Origin: Boletus sp. NGJ
Lineage: Eukaryota; Basidiomycota; Agaricomycetes; Boletales; Boletaceae
Assembly (NCBI GenBank): GCA_019096195.1
Contig: JAGTXK010000239.1
Coordinates: 310,001 to 374,000 of the forward strand
DNA length: 64,000 nt
Reading direction: 5' to 3'
Part shown: one piece after another, positions 54,124 through 64,000 of the stretch
Layout: each line of letters opens with the position of its first letter
Numbering within the stretch: the first letter of the stretch is position 1
Program-made: the position numbers and the translations under genes
The notes under the pieces: generated by a model
Told to the model about the DNA's origin: nothing
Database searches by the model: none
What the model saw: the letters and a program-made list of their open reading frames with translations, nothing else

Positions 54124-56438
54124 TTAAGCGGCGATAGGAACGGCGGGTTTGGTCTCATTCTTTTTCCCAGCCGCCGCTTCCGCATCTTGAACAGCTTTCT
54201 TCGTAGCCTCCAGCTCCTTGATTTGCTTTTCCAGTTTCTCCTTCACATTATCTGGGGTGCCCGCTCCCTTATTTGGGACATGAAATGTCATACTCCGATT
54301 CACGCTTCCACCCATGCTCCCCGTCTCCGGGGTTGGCACGTTTACCAACGGCCCATTGGTAGATAAGCCGCGGTGGAACGATGTCGGCAATACGCGGCCC
54401 TCCGGGTGTTGGAATGGACACGCAGCGCGGGTACATGCAGCGCCGAACCGACACTGTTGGTTAAAGTGGGTGTTGGTGGGACGTGGCGGGTGTGAATATG
54501 TGCAGTTAGGGCGGGTACAGGTGGCACCGAACCGGCATGGAGTTGAATTGGAAGGTGTGCTAGAGTAAGCTAGCGCAGTAGGGGGATGTGGGTGCGTTGA
54601 AGGCGGCTTTTGAAGCTCAGCACCTACGGGACCAAAGTAAGCAGGAAAAATAAGCAGGAAAAAGGTTGCTGCATACCAGGCACGTTCACGGCCGGACTAA
54701 CATGTGACTTAATACAATCCTTATCTTTACACTCTTTGCCTTTCTCACATGCATCCGTGCTCAGCACCACGCCGCTCTCAGCCGTGGCTACCGGTGAAGG
54801 ATGTGAGTACCTACACTGTGAGTTCGTGCATTTGGTGCCAAACTTGCACAATGTTGGGGATTGAGGACGCTCCGGCAGCGCATAGGGTATCTGTTGCTGC
54901 TGAGCTGGGGGTAGCTGTTGTGTAGAGGCTGGGATAGGTGTTGGAGCGACTATGGGCACGGAAGGTTCGACAGGTAGAATCGCATTGGTTTCGGATGGGG
55001 GCTGAAGCTGCACTTGCGTCTGCGTGGGGGTGGGCGACTCGGAGGTTGGTGCGGGTGATGCTCCAATATGTCCACCTCGTCCTGGTCCTCCTCCACGGCC
55101 CCTTCCACCCCTTCCACCACCTCTTCCCCGTCCATTCACGCCCTGCGCCGGTGCTTGCCCTTGGCTGATTGTGCCCCCTCCTTGATAGACACCCATGTCT
55201 CCTTGTTGCATCCCTGGAAAGCCGCCGCCCATCATCTGGCCCGTAGCAGGATTGAGCATCCCCATCGAGGTGGCCATCTGGGCCATGAGTGCCATCTGGT
55301 TCATCATCATCTCCTGCAGCATCATCGTGTTCGCGTTCACATTGGCCGCAGTCATGTCCATCCCGACACCGTTTTGGAAACCCATCATCATACCTGGGTC
55401 AGGTGTCGCCCCACCGGGAGGAACGCCACCGTTTGTGACAGCATCGATGCGAGCTTGTATCTCATCTCCACGCACGTATGGTGGATGTGCACTGTTTCGT
55501 CCGCCTACACGGTCTAAGAGACTCCTTCCACTCGCACCCGTACCAGCCTCACCTCTTGAGCCGCTACTTTGCATCGCGCGGGGGCCGGTTGGAACGTCCA
55601 CACGACGCGTTTTCGATGGGCCATGCCCTGTGGGCGAGGGAGACCGTACAGATGCTGTTCGTTTCTGCCCATGACCAAGCGTCGAAGAGAGCGCTTGCTG
55701 ATAGAGCGGAGTACCACTGGGCGCTCCAGCGCGAGGATTAAGTGGTCGTCGGTGATCAGTTATTGAGGACGAAGGAGAGTGAGCGGGAATTTCAGATGTG
55801 GCTTGAGGTTTCGACGCGGTTGCTGGCGTGAGGGATGGGATGGTAGACGGTAATATTAGTGGTATTTCTGACTCTGGAGCACCTTTAGCTGCTTCGACAA
55901 ACAACCAATCGGTGAAGCTGGGATCTGTTGAAAGTTGAAGACTGTCAGTAATGACAGAAATTACACCGAAATAGGGAGTTGTGAGGAAGGACACACGAAC
56001 CAAAGTCGGCCCCAATTACTACAACAAGTAAGGGCTGGTTAGCTGGGCGTGAAAAGGTCAGAGAAGTATATAGTGCTTACAATCCTCAAGTTCGGAGGTT
56101 ATTTGGGCTGTAGTGGCAGAAAATGTCAGTACTGATCTTACTAATGCCGGGAGAAGGAGCTTCTACGTACCGGCAGTCTTGTTATTTATGATCATGATAG
56201 TGATATATTCCGCCATGACCGGGTCTGCATAACCCCTTGTATAAGCGTTCGAGGGCATGGAAGTGGTTCCGGAGGACTGACCAGCATCGGGACTGAAGCC
56301 CCGCTTCGTGAGCTCGTCCTGTACCGCATTCTGTGAAAAAAGCGCCAAGTCAGCTGAAAAGTGCACAAAAAATGGGTGTCTCGTACGCACTTGAAGAGAA
56401 TTAGCGCGTTCAGTTCCAATTGTTAGGCCAAAAGGCAT
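54124..56438 (-). CDS. NAB2: NAB2-like nuclear poly(A)-binding CCCH zinc-finger protein
   Basis: Nab2 binds poly(A), limits tail length and aids mRNA export. ATG at 56438. The N-terminal exons (LTIGTERANSLQ, NAVQDELTKRGFSP, MAEYITIMIINNKTA, then after introns AQITSELEDLIG and DPSFTDWLFVEAAKG) form the helical PWI-like Nab2 N-terminal domain. The centre is a Ser/Pro linker, a Met/Gln-rich stretch (MMLQEMMMNQMALMAQMA) and an RGG region (GRGRGGGRGGRGRGG) for RNA and importin contact. The C-terminal part has four C-x5-C-x4-C-x3-H fingers: CKFGTKCTNSQCRYSH, CEKGKECKDKDCIKSH, CRFGATCTRPNCTYSH and CRFGAACTRAACPFQH. A terminal coiled-coil (VKEKLEKQIKELEATKK) ends at 54124. The finger introns join NVPG to AELQKPP. 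Confidence 0.9.
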
Positions 56439-56662
56439 CGTGTGTGGAAGGTGAACAGCGGAGGTCGACGACGGTGATTGACAAGAAGGAGCGAATCAAC
56501 GTTGGCAGGGCGCGGGAGTGCGTATGACTAATATGTTAAGTACTCAATAAATTAATAAATACTTTTGCTATACAAAATTATGACTCAGAGCGACTACCAC
56601 CGAGTATGGTGCCAGAGTACATTAAATTAACCCAGGTTAATTTGGAACTAATCACGACAGGT

Positions 56663-58181
56663 CTACGGAGATGGCGCAGGGATTGAGATCGTCTCAACGC
56701 TGTTCTCAAACGATATCGTCAGAGGCTCCCTGATGTCGCTTTCGTCCGCTGACGGGAGGTCTGAATCGGCAAACCTCGAACCCTCACCCAAACTACGCGC
56801 ATCGGATTCGTCACCTGAACATTCTCTGGAGTCACCCAGCATTTCTCTTCTCCACAGAGCTTCGAGCTGACGTTGCTCAGCTTGTTGCTTCGAAATAATT
56901 GCCTCTCTCTTCTGCTTCAACTGCTTCAACTGCTCCGGTGACGGCGTTGGTTTCCGCGCAGGAACGGGTGTGGCTCTAAGGAAACCATATTAGCATTGAA
57001 CATATTCACCTGCTTCGCGGCACGTCACTTACGGTCGTGCGTGTCCACCCAAATTTTGAGCTCCCTGAGCATGTTGACGAGTGGGAACAGTTGGTGGTCC
57101 AGCAGGTCTGCGTCAAGATTCTTTATTCGACACGCCTATCGCACGAAAAGGTCATGGCACTCACCCATCTAACTCCTTGAGTTGTATCTTGTAATCCGGA
57201 ACCATCTTTTCTCCATACAGCCATTTTCTGTGCCACGTCGGTTCGATCTCTTGCCAATACCGAAAGTAGGCTTCCATCCGCTCTCTCCGTCCGCTCTCCG
57301 CCCTCACAAGGTCCCGAACGTCCCTTGCTCTCTTGCTCAGCTTTGCAGCGGTTTCGCGCACACCCGTCACTTCATTCAGAAGGGTGACATCCTTTGCAGA
57401 AATTTCTTGCATGATCGTGACACAACGTTCAAGGTCTTTGACATTTGCAGCAGGAGGCGTGCCCGAGCGCGACGAGATGGGCGTGGCGAAATCGAGTTGT
57501 TCCTCTTCAGTCATCTCGGATTCGGTACCGCTAAAAAGATCCCGGTCATATGGGAGCACGGTGGGTGTTTTGTGCGCTGGGGGTGTCGATCGTGGGACTG
57601 ATGGCCCAGCCTCCGGCGATTGAGAATCTATATAATCGGCGTGGGGTGGGATGTTGGAGTGGAGTCCTGGACGCTCGGCGCATGTCTGGACTGGTGTACC
57701 TTGGGTAGGTTGGGAATCTAGAAGCGCTACTTGGCTCTCGGGCGTGGATGAGATTGGAACTTTTCCCGACGCAGCCTCCCTCTTAAATCTCTTTCGCGAT
57801 GGTCCTTTGTCAGGGTCATCGTCAGCGGGTCTACATCGTACGGCGTCAACGCTCCATTTCAATGACATTCAACTCCCCTTGCTTACCTTGTTCTCTTAGC
57901 TATCCGGAGGCTCGACAATCGTTGAATAATTAATTCGCTCTTCATGTTCGCTTTTACTTTGTGGGCCTGCGCGTCGTTAGGAGGAGCCTCGTGGTACGAA
58001 GACGTGCAACACCCACCATGGCGAGTTTCTGAAGCTCAGCACGAGGGAGTTTTTGAAGGGCTTCTTCACTCAGGTTCAAATTATCTGATGCTGTGGACGG
58101 TGGTGGGATCGTTGGTCCCTTTTTCAAGGCAGCTCTAGGAGCGGCGGATCTCGCTTTAGACCTGGACCGGAGGTTCACCAT
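56663..58181 (-). CDS. SAP-domain, coiled-coil hypothetical protein (left member of divergent pair)
   Basis: ATG at 58181 (MVNLRSRSKARSAAPRAALK), a basic, Ala-rich start suited to nucleic-acid contact. Residues about 40-85 form a SAP domain: LQKLPRAELQKLAM|AHKVKANMKSELIIQRL, split by an intron at the bar. A disordered region (NIPPHADYIDSQSPEAGP, DLFSGTESEMTEEEQLDF) leads to a predicted coiled-coil (about 57180-57460: LLNEVTGVRETAAKLSKRAR, EAYFRYWQEIEPTWHRKWLY). A C-terminal Glu/Gln-rich helix (KQKREAIISKQQAEQRQLEA) ends at 56663. Nuclear, DNA- or RNA-associated by inference; no catalytic motif. Its head-to-head neighbour at 58973 has the same layout and the same intron position. Confidence 0.65.
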
Positions 58182-58677
58182 GGCGTATGTCTTGCAGTCC
58201 AAATTTCGAGATGTTCGATGGTCTGAAATATTCGCTCACTGATGTGAACGGGAACGGGGAGAAGGAAATTTATTTTAAATCGCACAGGTGTGTATTTTAT
58301 ATAAGTCAAGTCTTATTACGGTGGACCATCCACGAGAACAATACTGCCATCACTTGGACCTACAGCAGGCGTATAAGCGATCAACTTGGGTCCCGTTCTG
58401 ACAAGATGTCAAAGCAACTCGGCATTTCTGTCAGTCGATGACAGACGCAGCAACCGTCAGTAGCTATATGATTTTATTTGGGTTCCTGAACTTGGACCCG
58501 ACGGTGAGCTCTGTCAGAGACCGCTTCAACGAACTCCAGCACGAAACTGTCTTTTTTATCTTGATCTTGTATTTAGGACAGTGAGATGTATACGGAAGGC
58601 CCGTCTATCGGTAATGCGCACTAGCATCCTGTGGTGAGGCAGGTGCCTTGTCAGAAGCGATACAGCTACCCAAGCCG

Positions 58678-58812
58678 GTGGAACTCCAAATCAGACCACA
58701 ATGAAAAGTGAGACATGACATCCGCGACTCTGCAACCGTTGAAACGGCCGACAATAGCAGAGTCGGCGGATGTCGTGTCTCATTTTTCATTGTTGTCGAG
58801 TTTAGGTTCCAC
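58678..58812. repeat. 135-bp imperfect palindrome (foldback element) between divergent genes
   Basis: The left arm starts GTGGAAC and runs through ACAATGAAAA, TGAGACA and GACATCCGC to GACTCTGC. The right arm is its inverse with a few mismatches and one-base indels, ending GTTCCAC at 58812. The two arms meet at CCGTT/AACGG around a tiny loop, so almost the whole element can fold into one hairpin. No coding potential and no clear target-site duplication. Confidence 0.7.
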
Positions 58813-58972
58813 TTTCGTCCACACTCGCCAATCGAACCCCTGTGGACGTACCGCGAAGAAGAACCTTAAAGCTGACGCTGAGACTTGCTTGCCATAAACA
58901 CGTTTGAGAAACCCCGCTTCAACCTTTCCCCGACATCAGCATTGATCTCCCCATCACGAAGTGGCACTCACA

Positions 58973-60444
58973 ATGGACAGCCCAAAGCTTCGCGAGCTCA
59001 CTCGCATTCAACTTCAGTCTCTTGCCAAGGTATGAACTCGCTCCAGCCAAGGCCCCTCATACGGTCACTAACAATTGTGTCTCGCAGCGAGAAGTCGTCC
59101 GCGCCGTCGGAAAGACCGAAGATATCATCCGTAGGCTCATGCGAAAGCATCCCAGAGGCGTGCCAGTACCCGAGTACGTGTCCTCCCGCATCCTCGTACG
59201 CGAGTCCGTGTACTCACCAAACTGGACCTCAGAGGCCCCGACAACCACCCATCTGCCTCCTCGGCACCCCCGAAACGAAACGTGCTAAAGAAATCTCGCA
59301 AGGGTACACTCTCACCCTCACCGATACCAGAAACCTCCGGAGCCTGTACGGATCCCAAAGGTGCATATACATCCTGTCTTCGGACCCTACGTCAGCAGTC
59401 ATCACTCACCACTTGATCGTACTTACTAGGTAAAGGCAAACTAGTCCCCGAGGTGGCTTCCTCCTCCTCTCTCAGCTCCACGGAAGCTCTGGAACAGCTT
59501 CTGTATGTTGAAGGTAAATTCAATTATCGCCCTCGAGGTCATAACTCACCCCTTGCTGCGTTGGTCAGATGAACCTGTGGCCGGCCCGTCCAATACGAAC
59601 CTCGGAAGTATCTCCTTGCCTCACCTCGAGGCGACCGAGGCTGAGGCGCTACCAGACCACCGCACAGCCCAGCTCGTTCCCTTACCCGAAATACTATCCC
59701 CCGTTCCGCCATCGGAACACCCGTCTCGCGAAGCCCAACACGAGGACGAAAACACACGCAGCGCTGCTCCGCCTCCCGAGGTTCTAAACCCCGACCTGCA
59801 AGCAGATGAAGGAGAAGAACTCGACGACGTCTACGATGGCGATGTCTACCCCAAAGGCGCGCCAACCCGCTATATGGTCGTCGATACCCTTCGCCAATTC
59901 ACTACCCTCGTCAACACCATCCCGGCTATGAAGACGCGTATCGCCGAAAGTCGATGCATTCTCCAACGTACGGAGAGCCTCCTTGAGAAAGCGACGCCAG
60001 ACGCACGCGAGTTGACTGTGACGCGTGAATATCTCGAGACATTCTTGTTGGCCAAGATGAAGAAAAAGCGGGAGCTCTGGGACGGGACGGGCAAGATGGA
60101 GAAAAAGGCCCGCAAGTTTCGGATGGAATGGCTACGTGCGGAACGCAAGGCAGAAAACGTAAAGAGGTGGAAGGAAGCCAACGAGTTGAATAGACAGCAT
60201 GGTCTCAAGCCAGAGCCATTTTCAGCATTTGCGTACGTGCGCAGCTGTCGAAGCGGTGAGACATGGAACTAACCCACTCCGTAGATCGGAAAGCGACGAG
60301 GAGGTTATTGAAAGTTTGCAAAGCACCCCTGCGAGCAGCAGCAGCGGAAGTTCCAAGAGATCAAGGGAGGAAAGCGTCGACGCAGGATCGGGTGGAGATG
60401 TCGATGCCGATGATGAAAGTCAGCGAAAAAGAGCCCGCTCGTGA
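58973..60444 (+). CDS. SAP-like domain, coiled-coil hypothetical protein (right member of divergent pair)
   Basis: ATG at 58973. Exon 1 is 58973-59029, and exon 2 begins at 59088. Together they read LRELTRIQLQSLAK|REVVRAVGKTEDIIRRLM, a SAP-like helix-turn-helix with an intron at the bar. Later exons give APPKRNVLKKSRK, ASSSSLSSTEALEQLLYVE|DEPVAGPSNT (intron about 59514-59569) and an acidic stretch. A long helical segment (about 59875-60235: VDTLRQFTTLVNTIPAMKTR, LLAKMKKKRELWDGTGKMEK) probably forms a coiled-coil. The last exon (from about 60285) is Ser-rich and ends with SQRKRARS, a nuclear-type basic motif. Function unknown; chromatin or RNA association is inferred from SAP. A paralogue-like partner lies head-to-head. 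Confidence 0.65.
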
Positions 60445-63400
60445 TTCCCCGGTCCCCCCGTGTATACCCGTGTCTGTCGTACCGTATCGTACTGCACGAT
60501 ACATTGGTTACAAGCGACATGGCATGTCAGAGGAGAACACGTCAGATCAGCACTGCCCACCGGGAAAAATAGCATAGGTTATCGATTCATTGACTGGAAT
60601 ATTGTCGCATGCAATACTTACAACGTACCTCGCGGTGCTCAGCAGCTCGTGCCCGCTTTCACCTGTCAGCGCTTGCGCACTGCGCAGTGAACAGGTCCGT
60701 GTTTATGGGAAATCTGAATCAGGCGCTTGAATGCTATGCTGATTTGATGGACGACAGCGCCACTGCAACCATTACTCAAGTGGACGTACATAAGCATGAT
60801 TTCAAAGCTCTCCACCCGCCGCCCACCGCTCACGACTGCGTGCTGCGTGCGTTCCGCGAGCAATGAGCGCTGTCTGAGCCCGGCCGAACGCCATAGTGCT
60901 GTACACGCATTGCACCCACTCCTGATCACTCCGATATGTAACTAAGCAACCCTACGTACACCCACCAGCCTTCTGGGAAGATTTTCAGCCAGGTCAGTCA
61001 GCAAGTTTACCGGCGTTTTGGACAGAGTAAACCAGTTTGCATCCAGGTCATCACAAAGGACGACTCGGACATGTAGTGACTCAAGAAGTGAATTGACAAT
61101 AGGCGGTGGGCAACGGTATACGCTACATTCAAGCTTGCTGCTCTTTGTGAATTGAAATGTTTCATGAAGATGATGTCAGTCATAATAATGGACATTCGAT
61201 GGAATGTACTCTTGGAGAGGTACTACGGCCTCTAACACGGAGATTACCTCTACCAAAAAGAGACCATCACCTACGCGTCTAAACAACAGTGACTCCGGTA
61301 CTCGTCATGTGCAAGTGCTCAGAAATCAAGTGAAGAGCGAACGAATGTGGTGCATACCTCCAGCAACCCATGCCCCTACCTGTCGCTGATGCTGTACTCA
61401 AATCGTCATCATCGTTCCTCAATTATCAAGTATGAGCGAAACTAGCACAAGGTGGCCGATTCTGTCGCGTTCCCTAGAGCGACGTTCTCCGTCAGCTCAG
61501 TGCCAAATCAAAGATAGACAACGTCATGCTAATAGAGCAAACCACAACTCACCGAATCCACAGTCTAAGGGCTGATCCATATGCACGCATGATAGGTGAA
61601 CACTGCCCACAACACCAGGCTGCCGGAGATGGATCTTCTCAGATCAGTTCCCTGAAGAGACCAAGTTGCGAGTCCTCATTGAACTCATATTTCGAATGCG
61701 TTTCCGAAACGCCGACGAAAGAGTGCAGAGGTATGACGAAATCTAGACATGCTGCGGTATTGGACATGATCGAATGCAGACCTTCCAGGGTGTGTCGTCA
61801 CTCTATCCTTCTGTTCGGAAAACATGTCAGCGCAATTGTCTTGCAGTGAAAGGAAAACCCTGGGCGCAACGGGTGAGATAATAGCCAACCACACGGTAGG
61901 CCCTTAATGATCTCTCGATCACTCAGCTCCCTTCCATCCATCAAGATGTTCCGCCCGGGGAGTGAATGCTGCTTCGCCATGGAGTCTATTCTGTGACCTT
62001 CCGCGTGAGTTGGTTTGAAGGCTGGAGTCATGCCTCGAAAACCGCATTCTCGACCTGAGGCACTGTATTCATTGTTGTTCAAGGTTCTTGATTTGGGGTG
62101 CAGGAAGCATGTTCACTTGCCTAACCCAGACCCTCAGTCCTCCCGCACTACGTTAGGCATGGTGCACAGCCCACGAGGGAGACGCGAGAGTGTGAACAAA
62201 TAAGGGTCCTCGCGGGCATGACCCAAGGAGAAATTTGACAGTAGTTGACAGCCCCAGAGCAGCAGAGAGCTCGGTGCATTATCTGCACACACCGCGACTG
62301 CGATCGTATCGCCACCGCACCGACAACGTTTGCCCCACAAGACAACTCGGAAAGCGATGCGCCTGAGTTACTCAGTTACCTTGTAGCTGCATTCAACACC
62401 TTGCACTTTCACGTCACGTTGTTGAGCAAAGGATGCCGCTTCAGGAAGCGCTGTTCTGGCAACCTGTGCTGCGGAAAAAGGGATGGGAGCAAGGAGGCTG
62501 CCTATTCCAGTACATCTTCATGATTGAATCAATGCAGGAAACGAGAAGGCAAACACGACCAGCATGGGTCGAAACCCACCTCGTACGTCCAGACCTATCG
62601 AGAATAGTCATTCACCACGGTGTAAAAAGGAGATGAGAACGTGTGATCGGAGATAGGCTTTTCTTTGACCATCTCGGTTCAAGAAGGTTCCCTGTTGCCA
62701 TTCTTTCACGGAAAGGCGACGTGTTACCAGCACGAACTGGTGCGACTCGGCGGAGAAAGTAGTGGGCATGTACCACACTTTTAACGATCCGTCACTGGCT
62801 TGCCCGTAGACAGATGATGATCAACCTCGTCCTTGTTTGCAGGAGTGAGAAAATAAAATCTGTTTATACTAATCTGAGAGCGGTGGCCCACATCTCTTTC
62901 CGAGTGGCCGCCACTAGCTGAACGTATGTACTGTAACAAGGCGATGTTTGCACACGCCTTCCATTCTGTCCATTGACAAAACCGTCACTCCATATCTCAC
63001 CTCCGTGCGGATCACATTTGATGTCTTCAAATGCCGTCCAACCTCGACGCACATCTGATAGTAGGGATCACGCAATCCCTTGTCGATAAGGCTACGATAC
63101 TCCGTTCTCCAGTCGCCGTGCCGTGATAGGGTTGCTTCTCGACGTTTGAACGTTCAACGTCCATCTGGCATCCATATCTCGCAATATTACATGTATATCG
63201 CATTGGACCCTATGCGGACGATTTCCGTGCGGCCTTCTCGTCCGATATTGATCGCAGAACATGCTTATCCTCGCACTGGCCCAAAGGACCCAGGTGCGCT
63301 CCGAACCCACCGCCTCTCGTCGGATCAACCATGCTCGGACGGCCATGTGATACCCCTCTTTGCACGACAAGGCATCAAACGTTTCTTTCAACGGAACCGC

Positions 63401-64000
63401 TTGCGCTCGTACCCCAGAACGTGGTTGCATTCGGTTAGACAAGATTGTCGTGATGCGGCCCGTGGCACGATGGCGCAAAAAGGACAGAAAAATAAATAAC
63501 GGCACTCCTTGACGGTATCTGCCACCGCTTCCCTCGTGACTTTGAGCGGACAAGGGCTGGTGCATAATTGCCTTTCCACGTTTGTATTACCATTGCCATC
63601 AAACCCTGTTGCCTCGAGGCGTGCCACCTTTTTGCTTTTTCGGACGCCGCAAGCGCGCCACATGCAGGACGGAGACTGAAGAGTTCTCCTCTCCATTCAT
63701 GTTCGTACATGTTCCGCATGGCATAACCGTTCGCTGATAGGCTCAATGTGGAGACAAAGGACCTAGAATGATGCCCCTTTGATTATTTTTAGGGGCAAGT
63801 TTGCACCACCTTGGTCTGGTCTGCAATGCCAAGATAAGCGCGTGAACCAGCGCGTTCTGACAACGAGCAAAATCACAGTGACAACGCATACGGTGCTTGG
63901 ACGGCGCGGGGATGTCGAGTAAACGAAGAATGATAAGATAACAGAGTCAAGTTAAACCTCGATCGCCCATCTGCCTCCGCGGGATCGAAGCACAACTTCA
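60445..64000. other. gene-poor right end, no gene recognised
   Basis: About 3.5 kb of short frames. The only mildly coding-like stretch is on the minus strand at about 62995-63120 (DWRTEYRSLIDKGLRDPYY then VEVGRHLKTSNVIRTE, ending at a GTGAGA donor), which could be one exon of an unidentified gene. I found no domain, repeat or RNA gene. Confidence 0.35.

Noticed and set aside
58815-58850. Possible tRNA T-arm on the minus strand (GGTTCGATT)
   Set aside because: No flanking stems pair and no anticodon or D-arm is present.

Overview
This is a stretch of a fungal nuclear genome, most likely from an agaricomycete basidiomycete. Genes are dense, split by many short introns (about 45-65 nt, GT...AG), and often divergent or convergent with short spacers. 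FunK1-type fungal protein kinases and SAP/ankyrin-like proteins are present, as is a full-length PAL. The accessory content resembles Ceratobasidiaceae (Rhizoctonia-like) fungi, but that placement is inference. No tRNA, rRNA, CRISPR array, prokaryotic operon or viral gene was recognised.

Left part (1-18.7 kb). A 4-coumarate-CoA-ligase-like acyl-CoA synthetase runs off the left edge and is divergent from an N-acetylglucosamine-kinase-like gene. A frameshifted FunK1 kinase pseudogene follows, then a SAP plus 'WW' ankyrin-like repeat protein, a DEK-C/SWIB chromatin protein and the ER-degradation adaptor HRD3/SEL1L. Next come a C2H2 zinc-finger gene with an in-frame TGA, a GT49-type glycosyltransferase, and a divergent protein-prenyltransferase-alpha-repeat (PTAR1-like) gene.

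Middle (18.4-32.8 kb). From about 18.43 to 23.33 kb the DNA switches abruptly to an AT-richer state with almost no CpG. This island carries one intact-looking gene of the DUF1917/UPF0696 family, convergent with the PTAR1-like gene and 24 nt from it, then about 3 kb of non-coding, transposon-like sequence, and a foldback (MITE-like) element at its right end. CpG-rich DNA follows, with an unrecognised multi-exon gene, a chorismate-lyase-fold-like protein and the rRNA-processing nuclease FCF1.

Right part (32.8-64 kb). PAL (seven exons reconstructed), a small hypothetical gene, a DAO-family flavin oxidase of fructosyl-amino-acid-oxidase type with two very long introns, the arginine-pathway carbamoyl-phosphate synthase large subunit CPA2, a histidine-phosphatase-like protein, a second better-preserved FunK1 kinase, the poly(A)-binding protein NAB2, and a head-to-head pair of SAP-domain proteins around a long palindrome. 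The last 3.5 kb has no gene I can recognise.

Most genes are unrelated housekeeping functions and do not form one pathway. The most unusual features are the CpG-depleted island with a live gene in it, the divergent SAP pair that shares an intron position around a hairpin, and several genes caught in decay (two FunK1 copies and the zinc-finger gene). Exon joins were made by eye from splice consensus plus protein-family continuity.
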